A DNA stretch of 64,000 bases from Bradyrhizobium sp. 1(2017) (GCF_011602485.2 NZ_CP050022.2:5042001-5106000); one strand, 5' to 3'; positions 1 through 9,377 are shown, counted from the stretch's first letter. Program-made: numbers and translations. Notes: a model not told the origin generated them from the sequence alone.

Positions 1-881
1 GCGGCGCGAAGGTCTTGGTGGGCGTGGAGCCCAACCCCGTGTCGGGCAAGATCGCCCGCGAGCGCGGCATCAAGGTCTATTCCGACATGATCAGCCCGGC
101 GATGTGTCACGATGCGGTCGCCGAGGCCGGCAAGTTCGACCTCGTCGTCTCGCGCCAGGTGCTGGAGCATATCGTCGACTTCGAGAATTTCTTCGACTGC
201 GTGAAGATCGCGCTGCGCGACGACGGGCTGCTGTTCATCGACGTTCCCGATTTCGCTCCCGGCTCGACGGCCGGAGACCTCTCCGTTCTCTGGGAGGAGC
301 ACGTCAGCTATTTCACCGAGCCGACCCTGCTCGCGCTGCTGGCGCGCCATGGCTTCGAGGCGGTGTCCGTGAAGAAGTACAATTTCAGCGGCGGCAGCCT
401 CGCCATCGCGGCGCGCCGCGCCGCGCGCGACGTGACGCCGCCGCCTGCTCCGTCCGGGGTCGGCGAGAAATTCGGTCAGCGCGCCAGGGAATACGGCGCG
501 CGTCTGCGCCCGATCCTCGCCAGCGCCCGTACCAATGGCGCAGAGATCGCCATCTATGGCGCCGGCTGCCGCGCCTGCACCTTCACCAATGCTCACAAAT
601 TGGCGGATCTCGTCGACCTCTCGGTCGACGACCAGAAGGAGCGCCAGGGGCTGTTCCTGCCCGGCACCGGCATCCCGATCCGCTCGCCCGAGGATCTTGC
701 CGGCAAGTCGGATCCGCTGATCTGTCTTCTGGCCGTGAACCAGGAGAACGAGACCAAGGTCAGCAGTTGGCTGCGCGAGAGCGTAAAGCGCCCGCTGCAC
801 ATCGTCTCGATCTTCGCGCCCTCCGACATCTGGAGCGAGCTCGATCGCCTCGAGGCGGCCGCAGGATCGCGGCATGGCTGA
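1..881 (+). CDS. C-methyltransferase, sugar-type (5' end outside window)
   Basis: Partial gene: the frame is open to the left edge, so the N-terminal zinc-binding region seen in this family lies outside. What remains is the end of a class I SAM methyltransferase domain (VSRQVLEHIVDFENFF, then the acidic LLFIDVPDF strand) followed by a C-terminal C-methyltransferase domain, recognisable by IAIYGAGCRACTF and by the DDQKERQGLFLPGTGIPI stretch. Relatives methylate carbon atoms of NDP-deoxysugars or related intermediates in surface-polysaccharide or antibiotic-sugar pathways. It overlaps the next gene by 8 bp, so the two are probably translated together. The exact sugar substrate cannot be read from sequence. 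Confidence 0.85.
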   Translation, partial: GAKVLVGVEPNPVSGKIARERGIKVYSDMISPAMCHDAVAEAGKFDLVVSRQVLEHIVDFENFFDCVKIALRDDGLLFIDVPDFAPGSTAGDLSVLWEEHVSYFTEPTLLALLARHGFEAVSVKKYNFSGGSLAIAARRAARDVTPPPAPSGVGEKFGQRAREYGARLRPILASARTNGAEIAIYGAGCRACTFTNAHKLADLVDLSVDDQKERQGLFLPGTGIPIRSPEDLAGKSDPLICLLAVNQENETKVSSWLRESVKRPLHIVSIFAPSDIWSELDRLEAAAGSRHG

Positions 882-2079
882 GGACAAGCTCTTCAATTAC
901 TACGAACGTCAGAACGTTCTGCCGACGTTTGGAAATTTCAAGTCGTCCGCCGAACTCGGAGCCTATGCCGGCCAGAGGCGCGAGCTGTTTTCGGACAAAC
1001 TGATGCTTCCGCAGCCGCTGTTTCGCGACGCCGAGGTGCTCGAATTCGGTCCCGATTCCGGCGAGAACGCGCTGGTGTTTGCCGGCTGGGGCGCGAACAT
1101 GACGCTCGCCGAGCCGAACCGGCACGCGCACGAAAAAATCCAGGCTTACTTCGCGCATTTTGGCTTGACCGGACGTCTTCGCGAGCTCGCGCTGTCCGAT
1201 GTCGAAGGGTTTCGCGGCGATCGTCGCTTCGACCTGATCGATGCCGAAGGGTTCATCTACACGGTGCAGCCGAGCGAAAAATGGCTCGGCATCTTTCACC
1301 GGCTGCTCAATCCGGACGGTTATGCCGTCGTCTCCTACTACGAACGTTATGGCGGCTTCTTCGAGCTCGCGCTCAAGGCGATCCACGCGGCCGGCAAGGC
1401 ATTGACGGGCCGCCCCGCGCCGGAGACGGCGAAGATGCTGTTCGAGGCGAAATGGAACAGCATTCCGCACACCCGCGGCTTCGAGTCCTGGCTGATGGAC
1501 GTGCTCGAAAATCCCTTCGTCCGGCACCGCTACTTCCTCGACGCCGGCGCCTTGTGCGCGGCGGCGCATGAGCAGGGATTCGACATCCATTCGGCGTGGC
1601 CGGCCTATCGCGACAGCCTGGACGTCTACTGGCACAAGAAAGTCCTGTCCGACGACGAGAAGCTGCGCCGTGCATCGCGCCATCTCGGCCGCAGCCGTCT
1701 GAGCTTCCTTGGCGGACGGAAGCTCTATCTGGTCGGCAACATCGAAGCGGTCGATGCGATCTCGGCGTCGATCGAAGCGCTGGTTCTCGATGTCGACGGA
1801 ATGATCGACGATCCCTTCGGCAATTGTCTGCCCCGGGTGGTCTCCGGCCTGGCGTCGTTGCGCGAGGCGATCCCGACGAGTGCCATTCTCGCCGACGATG
1901 CCGCCGAGATCGACGCCATCCTTGCAACGCTCGACAGCTTCCATCGCATCTTCAGTGCAATCGGGCGACGGGACGCGTCCGCGGTCGCCGCCCTCACCCA
2001 GTCCGACCCGGCATTCATCAACACCTGGGGACAGCCGGCGCATTTCCTCGTCATCCGGAAGCGCTTCGAGGGATCCTAG
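874..2079 (+). CDS. class I SAM-dependent methyltransferase-like protein
   Basis: A 401-residue protein starting inside the end of the upstream methyltransferase. A SAM-binding-like motif VLEFGPDSGENALVFAGWG lies near residue 60, followed by an acidic-strand position (TLAEPNRH) and FDLIDAEGFIY, which fits a Rossmann-type methyltransferase. The C-terminal 200 residues match nothing I recognise. It sits between a C-methyltransferase and a Gfo/Idh/MocA oxidoreductase, 3 bp before the latter, so a role in the same sugar or glycan-modification pathway is likely. Substrate unknown. Confidence 0.75.
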   Translation: MAEDKLFNYYERQNVLPTFGNFKSSAELGAYAGQRRELFSDKLMLPQPLFRDAEVLEFGPDSGENALVFAGWGANMTLAEPNRHAHEKIQAYFAHFGLTGRLRELALSDVEGFRGDRRFDLIDAEGFIYTVQPSEKWLGIFHRLLNPDGYAVVSYYERYGGFFELALKAIHAAGKALTGRPAPETAKMLFEAKWNSIPHTRGFESWLMDVLENPFVRHRYFLDAGALCAAAHEQGFDIHSAWPAYRDSLDVYWHKKVLSDDEKLRRASRHLGRSRLSFLGGRKLYLVGNIEAVDAISASIEALVLDVDGMIDDPFGNCLPRVVSGLASLREAIPTSAILADDAAEIDAILATLDSFHRIFSAIGRRDASAVAALTQSDPAFINTWGQPAHFLVIRKRFEGS

Positions 2080-2082
2080 CCA

Positions 2083-3117
2083 GTGAGGCCAGGCATTGGC
2101 ATCATCGGAACGGGCATGGTCGGCCAGATGTGCCACCTCGCCAATTTCGCTGCCAATCCCGCCTGCAACGTCGTCGCGATCGCCGATTTGCGGCCCGATC
2201 TGGCTGCCGCCGCGGCGCGGAAATTCGGCATCCCCCGGATCTACGGCACGCACCGGGAGCTGCTCGCGGACAGCGCGGTATCCGCCGTCGTCGTCGTAAC
2301 GAAGCGCCGCGCCACCGGGCCGATCGTCCTCGATGCCTTGAACAGTGGACGGCACGTGCTGTCGGAGAAGCCGATGGCCTATACGACGGTTCAGGCCAAG
2401 TCGCTGGTCGAGGCTGCACAGCGGAAGGGCGTCATTTACGGCATCGGCTACATGAAGCGTCACGACGCCGGCGTGGCACGCGCGCTGGTGGAGCTATCGC
2501 GCATTCGTGCAGACCAGTCGCTCGGTCGGATCGTCGGTGCGCGCGGGTGGTGCTTTGGCGGCGATACCGGCCGCGCACAGGACAATTTCGTCATGACTGG
2601 CGAAGCGCGGCCGGACGGTCTCGAACTATGGCAGGATGGTCCCGACTGGATGCCGGACGCGATGCGACCCGGCTACGATAATTTTCTGAACGTCTTCAGC
2701 CATATCATCAATCTGGCGCGCTACGTGCTGGGACCGTCGCCGATCGTTTCCGAAAGCTCCGTCGAGATCTCGGGAGCCGCGCGTGTCACTCTCGACTTCG
2801 ACGGCATCGCGTGCACGCTCGAGCTCGTAAACGGGTCCGAGGGTGCCTGGCGTGAGGGACTGACGATCGATTTCGAGCGCGGCGCGGTGACCATCGAATT
2901 GCCGCCTCCCTTTGCCCAACAAGAGGCGGAGATCATCGTCGATCACAATGGCCTCTCCAGACGGCTGATGCGTGAAACCAGCTGGGCTTTTCGGCGCCAG
3001 GCCGATGCCTTTGTCTCCGATATCGTCGAACAACGGATGCCCCTCGCCTCCGGCGCGGACTCGGTGACCGACATCGTGCTTGCGGAGGCAGTCTGGAAGC
3101 GGCGCATTAGCGGCTAG
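2083..3117 (+). CDS. Gfo/Idh/MocA family NAD(P)-dependent oxidoreductase
   Basis: A 344-residue protein with the N-terminal dinucleotide-binding motif GIIGTGMVGQMCHLANF, the family's EKPMA motif (HVLSEKPMAYTTVQAK) around residue 95, and the expected two-domain length. Family members oxidise or reduce hydroxyl groups of sugars, inositols or nucleotide sugars. A GTG start directly follows the TAG of the previous gene, so it is the third gene of the same operon. Its 3' end overlaps by 11 bp the convergent membrane-protein gene. In a polysaccharide context a nucleotide-sugar dehydrogenase or reductase is the simplest reading; the substrate is not determined. Confidence 0.88.
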   Translation: MRPGIGIIGTGMVGQMCHLANFAANPACNVVAIADLRPDLAAAAARKFGIPRIYGTHRELLADSAVSAVVVVTKRRATGPIVLDALNSGRHVLSEKPMAYTTVQAKSLVEAAQRKGVIYGIGYMKRHDAGVARALVELSRIRADQSLGRIVGARGWCFGGDTGRAQDNFVMTGEARPDGLELWQDGPDWMPDAMRPGYDNFLNVFSHIINLARYVLGPSPIVSESSVEISGAARVTLDFDGIACTLELVNGSEGAWREGLTIDFERGAVTIELPPPFAQQEAEIIVDHNGLSRRLMRETSWAFRRQADAFVSDIVEQRMPLASGADSVTDIVLAEAVWKRRISG

Positions 3118-4801
3118 GCGTCGCGTCCTTCGCTGCGTCATCGAGCGGTATGACGCCGGCGATCGGCCCCACCTTGATCGTGACCTTTGCAAGTTGGGCC
3201 AGAAACTCCCCGACATCACAGCGCGCAAGAAACCGGCACGCATAGTACCTCCGCACCAAAATCTCGTTCGGCGCCGCTCCGGGGCCCGGCTGGAGCAGGA
3301 TCGTCGCCTGCGGCCCCGAAGGATCGAAGTGATGGAATGCACTTCCCGGTGCCGTCCGCGATTCCTCCATCTCCTGAAGGATGGTGGGCCGCTCGGCAAC
3401 CAGGGTAAAACCGAAAAAGGGCTGATTGCCCCAGGCGAGGCGCAGCATTCCGGTGACCTCGGCCAGACCGAACGGCACAAACCGTGCCGGGTAATTCTGA
3501 AAGCCGTCATCGACCGCATAGACCGTCGCCGGAGGCTGGACTCGGCCGGCAAGGTCACGCGTCAGGGCCTCTTGCTTCAGCATTCTCGCCTGCAGGAAGA
3601 TGTAGTCGGTCCACAGCAGGCCGATCGAGACGATCATGCCCAATCCGAACACGACCGCGAAGGCGGCGCCGGAGCCGGCCCAACGTTGGGCGTATCGCTT
3701 CAATGCAAGCAGTGCCAGCGCCGACGGCACACCGAACATCAGCAGGTGGCGACTCTCGTAGAAATGCGTGGAATAGGGCCGCAGGCCGGCGATCACGTAG
3801 GGCGACGACAAGGCGAGGAACAAGGCGGCGGCGAGGATCAGCGGCAAGGCCCTCCCGCTTCTGGACGCGGTCGGCTCTGTACCGGGACGCAGCAGCAGCA
3901 CGACAATGCCGACGAGGAGCGTGGCCATGACGAAGAGCGCCGGGAGCTGGATCGCCGCTCGGGCAGCGTTTGCCAGGACGTCCCTGTAGCCGGCGACGAC
4001 GAACGCCCCCCATCCCTTCGCCAATTCACCGAGCGTCGGGAAATGCGCGTTGTAGTGCTGCGCGTACACGCCGATCCGTTTAAACCAGATGTTGAGCGCG
4101 CCCCAATAGACCAGGGGAAGCACGACCAATTCCGGATAGCCCACAGCGGAGCGCCAGGCCGCGAGCCACGTGCGGCGAACCAACCCATGCGCACCGTCCG
4201 CGCCCCGCCACATCGCGATGAAGAGGCCGAGCATCACGAAGGCATAGAGCATGATCGTCGAGTTGAGCGCGAAGCTCAGCAAGAACACCAGCGCGCAGGC
4301 CACGCGAAGCAGCGCGCGAGGCAGACCGCGGGCGCCGAAGGCGAGCGTCAGGAGCCAGGCACCGACGAACGAAAGTCCAAAGCTGAAGACATAGACCGCG
4401 TTGGCCTTGCCCGCCCAGAGCTGATAGCCGGGATAGGTCCAGACGACCAGCGCAAAGCCGACCGCTTCGGCGCGATCGAGCAGTTCGAGCCGCGTCGCCG
4501 TCAGCACCAGGCACGTCGCGCCCAAGACAACTCCGGCAAACGCCAGCGATACCATCACGGCAACCGGCGCGCCGGTCCAGTTCGCGAACCTGTCGTAACT
4601 GTAGAAAATCGGATGGCCGGCGCTGTTCAGCAGAAAATCAATGTCGATGAAATAATCCGGACGTGGCTTGAGCACCAGCCAGTCGTCCATGAAGAGGCCG
4701 TGGTTCAGCAGCATCGGTGCATGCGCGGCCAGCAACACCAACAGGAGAACGGCTATCGCGCGCAACAAGGGGGACATGCTCGGACGGGTGAGGAAGGACA
4801 T
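3107..4801 (-). CDS. multipass membrane protein, possibly GT-C-like glycosyltransferase
   Basis: About 564 residues from the ATG at 4801; an in-frame TTG three codons upstream and an ATG eight codons downstream are alternatives. There is an N-terminal membrane segment, then an acidic loop (GLFMDDWLVLKPRP), then roughly ten further hydrophobic segments and a soluble C-terminal domain of about 170 residues. A short acidic motif after the first helix followed by many helices is how GT-C lipid-linked-sugar glycosyltransferases are built, but I cannot name a family. It is convergent with the oxidoreductase gene. A role in exported glycan assembly is inferred from neighbours only. Confidence 0.7.
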   Translation of the reverse strand: MSFLTRPSMSPLLRAIAVLLLVLLAAHAPMLLNHGLFMDDWLVLKPRPDYFIDIDFLLNSAGHPIFYSYDRFANWTGAPVAVMVSLAFAGVVLGATCLVLTATRLELLDRAEAVGFALVVWTYPGYQLWAGKANAVYVFSFGLSFVGAWLLTLAFGARGLPRALLRVACALVFLLSFALNSTIMLYAFVMLGLFIAMWRGADGAHGLVRRTWLAAWRSAVGYPELVVLPLVYWGALNIWFKRIGVYAQHYNAHFPTLGELAKGWGAFVVAGYRDVLANAARAAIQLPALFVMATLLVGIVVLLLRPGTEPTASRSGRALPLILAAALFLALSSPYVIAGLRPYSTHFYESRHLLMFGVPSALALLALKRYAQRWAGSGAAFAVVFGLGMIVSIGLLWTDYIFLQARMLKQEALTRDLAGRVQPPATVYAVDDGFQNYPARFVPFGLAEVTGMLRLAWGNQPFFGFTLVAERPTILQEMEESRTAPGSAFHHFDPSGPQATILLQPGPGAAPNEILVRRYYACRFLARCDVGEFLAQLAKVTIKVGPIAGVIPLDDAAKDATPSR

Positions 4802-4936
4802 CGCCGGCAAGGACTCGCACGGCCGCGTGACCGCTGCAAGAGCGGGATGACCGGCTTCCCTTGACCGGAAATATGCGACCTCCTATAGACTGCCGCTGTG
4901 GCTGAGCCCGAGAGGCGTCAGGGACGATTTTCCGCA

Positions 4937-5443
4937 ATGAACATGCTACCCGGCCCGGCGCAGGCCGTTGCGATCTGTCTCAGCATGGCCTTTCCGCTTT
5001 TGTTGCTGGGCTATGCGCGCATCGCGGCCACTGGCGGATCCGGCCGCCGCTTTCGGCTCGGCTGCGTCAGCCTCGTCGCTCTTTTTGCAATCGCCTGCAT
5101 CGTGCTTCCTGGTCAACGTCGTCTCGACGACGTGCTCGGCGGCCTCTTCCTGTTGGCGACGGCGATGATGTTTTGCTACATCCTGTTCAGCCTGCTGGCT
5201 TGGGGCTTTACGCTGACGTTGCTCACGGCACTGGTCAAGTCCGGACGTCCCCTCACCATCGAGCAATGGGCTTCGGCCTACACGCAGGGCGGCGATCTCG
5301 GCTCCTTCGCGCATAATCGCCTGAAACTGCTGATCGGCTCGGGGCTCGTGGTGACGGCCGACGGCAGGCTGGCACCGACATCCAAGGGGGTGGCGGTCGC
5401 CCGTGTCGTCAAGCTGGTTCGTCTGTCGACCGGCCTTGGGTAG
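4937..5443 (+). CDS. small membrane protein with C-terminal winged-helix-like domain
   Basis: 168 residues from the ATG at 4937, chosen over a GTG at 4898 because it begins directly before the hydrophobic region. Three or four membrane segments occupy residues 5-105. The last 60 residues are soluble and read like a winged helix: LTIEQWASAY, then LLIGSGLVVTADGRLAPTSK. The next gene, 8 bp away, has the same architecture and a similar C-terminal domain, so the pair looks like diverged tandem paralogues. Conserved hypothetical; no function is assigned. A transcript shared with the downstream glycosyltransferase is possible. Confidence 0.7.
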   Translation: MNMLPGPAQAVAICLSMAFPLLLLGYARIAATGGSGRRFRLGCVSLVALFAIACIVLPGQRRLDDVLGGLFLLATAMMFCYILFSLLAWGFTLTLLTALVKSGRPLTIEQWASAYTQGGDLGSFAHNRLKLLIGSGLVVTADGRLAPTSKGVAVARVVKLVRLSTGLG

Positions 5444-5451
5444 GGAGCGCG

Positions 5452-5958
5452 ATGTCCTACGCCATTGGATTGATCGCCGTCGCCGCCTTCGCCGTGATGT
5501 CGCCTGTCCTGCAGCTGATGGCCCGCACTTTCGCGTGGTCGATTTCATCGGTGATGCTGCTCGCGATCGCCGCGGTCGTCGCGCACGGTTTCGGCGTGGT
5601 GCTCGGCATTCTCGTCGTTCCGACGTTCCAATATTGGGACGCCGCGTCAATTTTCGGATTTTGCGTCATGGCCTATGTTTTCGGCTTTGGCGCGGTCTAC
5701 AAATCGGTTTCACTGAACATTCTGCTCGGCCTCGTCGACCGGCCGGAACGGAAGGTCCGGATTTCGGACATCGTCGAACAGCAGGTTCCAGATCTGTTCC
5801 AGGGGCGTGCCGGGGGTCTCGTCGACGGCGGACTGGTCGAGCAGGCTGGCACCCGCTTTGCTCCGACCGCGGCAGGCCGGAGCATGGCAATCCGCATCGG
5901 ACGACTGCGCCGCGCCTTCGATATTGCGGATACCAGTCTCTACGATTTTTCCGATTAG
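5452..5958 (+). CDS. small membrane protein, paralogue of the preceding gene
   Basis: 168 residues with about four hydrophobic segments in the first 105, then a soluble tail containing VRISDIVEQQVPDLF and GLVDGGLVEQAGTRFAPTAA. The tail aligns by eye with that of the upstream gene (a GLV turn, then a LAPT/FAPT wing and a small-residue helix). Start ATG at 5452, 8 bp after the upstream stop. The topology would hold a winged-helix-like domain on one face of the membrane, as in a membrane-tethered regulator or accessory subunit. Function unknown. Confidence 0.7.
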   Translation: MSYAIGLIAVAAFAVMSPVLQLMARTFAWSISSVMLLAIAAVVAHGFGVVLGILVVPTFQYWDAASIFGFCVMAYVFGFGAVYKSVSLNILLGLVDRPERKVRISDIVEQQVPDLFQGRAGGLVDGGLVEQAGTRFAPTAAGRSMAIRIGRLRRAFDIADTSLYDFSD

Positions 5959-6098
5959 TTGCGCAGAACACACACATCGCCGGTTCCGTTTCGTTTGCGG
6001 GGATGACCTGCGTGGCCCGTATTGTTCTCCCCCCTCGGATCACCTAGAGTTGTGACTGGGGATGCAACAGCAAGAGTAGCCGGCAACGGCAGCACGCG

Positions 6099-6860
6099 AT
6101 GACACCTTCCAGGGCGGCAAAAAGGCTTACGATCGTCATTCCTGCGCTGAACGAGCAGGACAAGATCGCCGATACCATCGGCGGCGTGCTCCCGCTTGCG
6201 CGCGAGCTGCTCGATGATTTCGAGATCTTCCTGATCGACGACGGCAGCACGGACGCCACCGGCGCGATCATGGACGAATTCGCGGCCGGCGAGCCGCGCA
6301 TCGTCGTGCATCACAATCCCGAACGGCGGGGTGTCGGCGCCGGCTTCGAATATGCCCTGTCGCGCGCCAAGTTCGACGCCATCACCCTCATTCCCGGCGA
6401 CCACGCCTTTCAAAACGAAGGCATTGCCCGGATGTTCAAGGCGGCGGGCGCCGCCGACCTCGTCATCACCTATCGCGACAACCAGTCGGACCGCTCGGTC
6501 AACCGCTCGCTGCAGTCGCATTCGCTGCGGCTGATCCTGAACTGCCTGTTCGGCTTCTGGCTCTCCGACTACCACAGCATGATCGTGTACCCCGTGAAAT
6601 GGCTGCGCCAGATCGCGGTCAAGGCGGACGGCTATGGCTATCAGATCTGTGCGTTGATCTCGTTGCTCCAGCTCGGCCTCACCCACGTTCAGGTGCCGGT
6701 CAGCCTGAACGCGGAGCTCAAGGGATCTTCCCGCGCACTTCGGCTGCGGACCTATTTCGAGCTCGGGAGCACCATCATCTCGCTGCTCCGCCGCGTTCCC
6801 ATCCGCGATGTCGACCTCAGCAAGGTCCCCGCCAACGCCGAGCGGACCCTGGTACGCTAA
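6099..6860 (+). CDS. glycosyltransferase family 2
   Basis: 253 residues beginning with the GT-A fold signature IVIPALNEQDKI, then EIFLIDDGSTDATGAIM with the DDGS nucleotide-sugar-binding motif and ITLIPGDHAF with the second acidic position. It resembles polyprenyl-phosphate sugar transferases of the DPM1/DPG-synthase type but is short and lacks C-terminal membrane helices, so a soluble or peripheral enzyme is likely. It probably transfers a sugar during surface-glycan assembly, in line with the genes upstream. ATG at 6099, about 140 bp after the previous gene. Confidence 0.85.
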   Translation: MTPSRAAKRLTIVIPALNEQDKIADTIGGVLPLARELLDDFEIFLIDDGSTDATGAIMDEFAAGEPRIVVHHNPERRGVGAGFEYALSRAKFDAITLIPGDHAFQNEGIARMFKAAGAADLVITYRDNQSDRSVNRSLQSHSLRLILNCLFGFWLSDYHSMIVYPVKWLRQIAVKADGYGYQICALISLLQLGLTHVQVPVSLNAELKGSSRALRLRTYFELGSTIISLLRRVPIRDVDLSKVPANAERTLVR

Positions 6861-6971
6861 GCGTTCCGGCAAGCATTGAGGCTGGGCGGCTCGGCCCGGC
6901 GCATTGCGATTCGCGGAACGGGGACGCTCGTCCCTATCCCGTCAGCAGCTGATCTAAGTAATTGATTTTGC

Positions 6972-7047
6972 TGGCAGGAGTGGCAGGGCTCGAACCTGCG
7001 ACCCCCGGTTTTGGAGACCGGTGCTCTACCAATTGAGCTACACTCCT
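6972..7047 (-). tRNA. trnW: tRNA-Trp (CCA anticodon)
   Basis: 76-nt cloverleaf including an encoded 3' CCA. The acceptor stem pairs AGGAGTG with CACTCCT, the D-arm is GCTC/GAGC, and the anticodon arm CCGGT-CTCCAAA-ACCGG carries anticodon CCA. The T-loop is standard (GGTTCGAGCC). Transcribed leftward, convergent with the glycosyltransferase gene. Confidence 0.97.
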
Positions 7048-7198
7048 ACAGACCCCGCGTCGCCTTGGGATCAGGGCCGCTTTCAAGCACAGGGGACGGC
7101 CGGTTTGCAAGGGTGAACCGCGCCGGCTTCGCTTGTTTGTACCGGGGTTTTTGGGCCACAGTCCGCTACCGACAATCAAGAAACAACCGGGAGAGCCC

Positions 7199-8434
7199 AT
7201 GACCGCCACAGCGACCGCTCCAGCCGCCCCACAGGGCACGATCTCCCCGCAGACCCCGCCCCTGCCGGAAGCCCGCCCCGAGACGCTCGGGCTGTCGCGG
7301 CCCCGCCTCCAGGCCATGTCGGACGCCTTCAAGCGCGACATCGACAAGGGAACCGTTCCCGGCGTCACGGTGCTGGTCGCCCGCCGCGGCCAGATCGGCT
7401 GGTTCGAGGCGCTGGGCCGGCAGAGCCCTTCCGCCGCCACGCCGATGGCGCGTGATTCGATCTTCCGGGTGTTCTCGATGACCAAGCCGATCGTGTCGGT
7501 CGGCATCATGGCGCTGGTCGAGGACGGCCACCTGCTCCTCAGCGACGCGGTCGCCAAGTTCATTCCGGAATTCGCCGACCAGAAGGTCGGCGTGGTCAGC
7601 GGCGGCAAGCTGGATCTGGTTCCGCCGAAGCGGCCCATGACGGTGCAGGACCTGCTCCGCCACACTTCGGGCCTCACCTATGAGCACCAGGGCGATGGCC
7701 CCGTGCACAAGCTCTATCAGGAGTCCCGCGTCCGCAGCCGCAAGATCACCAATGCCGAGCACGCCGCGCTGGTGGCGAGCTTCCCGCTGGTGTGCCATCC
7801 CGGCGACGAGTTCAACTACAGCCGCTCCACCGACATCCTCGGCCGCATCATCGAGGTCGTCAGCGGCAAATCGCTCGGCACCTTCCTCGCCGAGCGCGTC
7901 CTCGCGCCGCTGCAGATGGCCGAGACCGGCTTTGCGACCGCCGAAGCCAATGCCGGCCGCCTCGCCGAACCGTTCGCGGCCGATCCCTGGACCGGCGACA
8001 AGGTCGCGCTCTTCAACATGCTCGAGCAGCCGGTGATGGAATCCGGCGGCGGCGGGCTGGTCTCGACCACGATGGACTATGCCCGCTTCTGCCTGATGCT
8101 GCGCAATGGCGGCACGCTCGACGGCAACAGGATCATCGGCCGCAAGACGCTGGAGCTGATGGCGTCCGACCATCTCGAGCCGCACGTCGTGACCAATGGC
8201 ACGCTGCTGTCGCCCGGCCACGGCTTCGGGCTGGGCTTTGCCGTGCGCCGCGAGGCCGGCATCGCGCCCTTCCCCGGCAGCGTCGGCCAGTATTTCTGGA
8301 GCGGCATTGCGGGCACGTTCTTCTGGATCGACCCGAAGGAGGACCTGTTCGCAGTGTTCATGAGCCAGGGTCCGGGCCAGCGCGACTACACGCGGACGCT
8401 GGTAAGGGATCTGGTCAACGCGGCAGTGGATTAG
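7199..8434 (+). CDS. beta-lactamase-family serine hydrolase (class C-like)
   Basis: 411 residues from the ATG at 7199, which follows GGGAGAG; an upstream in-frame start at 7133 runs through the tRNA leader region and is unlikely. The S-x-x-K nucleophile motif is in FRVFSMTKPIV (about residue 95), the Tyr motif in FNYSRSTDILG (about residue 205), and a Gly/His-rich third motif HGFGLGFAV follows. Such proteins are esterases, transesterases or D-amino-acid peptidases more often than true beta-lactamases. No signal peptide is seen, so it is probably cytoplasmic. Substrate unknown. A palindromic repeat follows. Confidence 0.9.
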   Translation: MTATATAPAAPQGTISPQTPPLPEARPETLGLSRPRLQAMSDAFKRDIDKGTVPGVTVLVARRGQIGWFEALGRQSPSAATPMARDSIFRVFSMTKPIVSVGIMALVEDGHLLLSDAVAKFIPEFADQKVGVVSGGKLDLVPPKRPMTVQDLLRHTSGLTYEHQGDGPVHKLYQESRVRSRKITNAEHAALVASFPLVCHPGDEFNYSRSTDILGRIIEVVSGKSLGTFLAERVLAPLQMAETGFATAEANAGRLAEPFAADPWTGDKVALFNMLEQPVMESGGGGLVSTTMDYARFCLMLRNGGTLDGNRIIGRKTLELMASDHLEPHVVTNGTLLSPGHGFGLGFAVRREAGIAPFPGSVGQYFWSGIAGTFFWIDPKEDLFAVFMSQGPGQRDYTRTLVRDLVNAAVD

Positions 8435-8440
8435 TCTCGT

Positions 8441-8575
8441 GCCCCGGACGCGCTGCAACGCCCTTGGCGTTGCTGCGCAGAGCCGGGGCCCATGCATGCG
8501 CGAGTTCGTTCTTGGCCTTCCGGGTCCCGGCTCTGCGGAGCGGTACTGCGTGCCGCACCGCGTCCGGGACACAAG
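8441..8575. repeat. nested palindromic intergenic repeat, family A, copy 1
   Basis: The outer arms GTGCCCCGGACGCG and CGCGTCCGGGACAC face each other, and the inner arms AGAGCCGGGGCCCATG and GGGTCCCGGCTCTGCG form a second pair. Each half contains its own small hairpin (GCAACGCCCTTGGCGTTG in the left half). Further copies lie at about 11096, 11294, 13436 and 13909. It occupies the whole gap between two convergent genes and may also act as a terminator. Confidence 0.85.
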
Positions 8576-8579
8576 ACCA

Positions 8580-9347
8580 TCAACTGATCGTTGCGCCGCC
8601 GTCGATCACCATGGTCTGGCCGGTCATGAAGTCGCCGGCCTTCGATCCCAGGAACACCGCAGCGCCCGCGATCTCGTCGGGAATGCCGATGCGCAGGAGC
8701 GGCGAGCGCGAGGTCGAGGCCTTCAGGTTCTCCGGATTGTCCCAGAGGGCTTTGGCAAAATCGGTCTTGATCAGGCCGGGCGCGATGCAGTTCACGCGGA
8801 TATTGTGCTTGCCGTATTCGCAAGCGAGGTTGCGCGCGAGCTGCATGTCGGCCGCCTTGGAAATCGCGTAGGCGCCGAGAATGGTCGATCCCTTCAATCC
8901 GCCGATCGAGGAGACGATGATGACCGAGCCGTCCTTGCGCTCGATCATCTGCGGCACCACCATCGAGATCAGCCAGTTGTTGGCGACGATGTTGTTGTCG
9001 AGGATCTTCCTGAACTGATCGTCGGAGATACCGGCGAGCGGACCGTAATACGGGTTCGACGCGGCGTTGCAGACCAGCACGTCGATCTTGCCGAACGCAC
9101 GGTTGCTCTCGTCGACGAGGTTCTGCAGATTCTCCTTCGACGAGATGTTGGCGGCAATCGCGACCGCGGTGCCCTTGCCGAATTTGTCGTTGATGCCTTT
9201 CGCCACCTGCTCGCAGACGTCGGCCTTGCGCGAGGAGATCACGACCTTGGCGCCGTGCTCGGCCATGCGCTCGGCGATCGCAAGCCCGATGCCGCGCGTC
9301 GAGCCGGTGATGACGGCGACTTTCCCCTTCATGTCGAACAAGGTCAT
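8580..9347 (-). CDS. SDR family oxidoreductase
   Basis: 255 residues from the ATG at 9347, preceded by GGGAGAG; an upstream in-frame start at 9386 lacks a ribosome site. Classical short-chain dehydrogenase layout: cofactor motif ITGSTRGIGLAIAERM, a variant of the NNAG motif (VCNAASNPY), the serine strand VIIVSSIGG, and the catalytic pair in AYAISKAADMQ. It ends with the usual FMTGQTMVIDGGATI. Similar proteins reduce or oxidise ketones, retinoids or acyl intermediates; the substrate is not evident. Convergent with the serine hydrolase, in the same direction as the phosphatase gene. Confidence 0.92.
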   Translation of the reverse strand: MTLFDMKGKVAVITGSTRGIGLAIAERMAEHGAKVVISSRKADVCEQVAKGINDKFGKGTAVAIAANISSKENLQNLVDESNRAFGKIDVLVCNAASNPYYGPLAGISDDQFRKILDNNIVANNWLISMVVPQMIERKDGSVIIVSSIGGLKGSTILGAYAISKAADMQLARNLACEYGKHNIRVNCIAPGLIKTDFAKALWDNPENLKASTSRSPLLRIGIPDEIAGAAVFLGSKAGDFMTGQTMVIDGGATIS

Positions 9348-9377
9348 GTTTCTCTCCCAGAGTATGAACTTCGTATT

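Noticed and set aside
3080..4864. 594-codon frame on the plus strand
   Set aside because: It is antisense to the multipass membrane protein and its product is a His/Arg/Gln-rich artefact of high-GC DNA.
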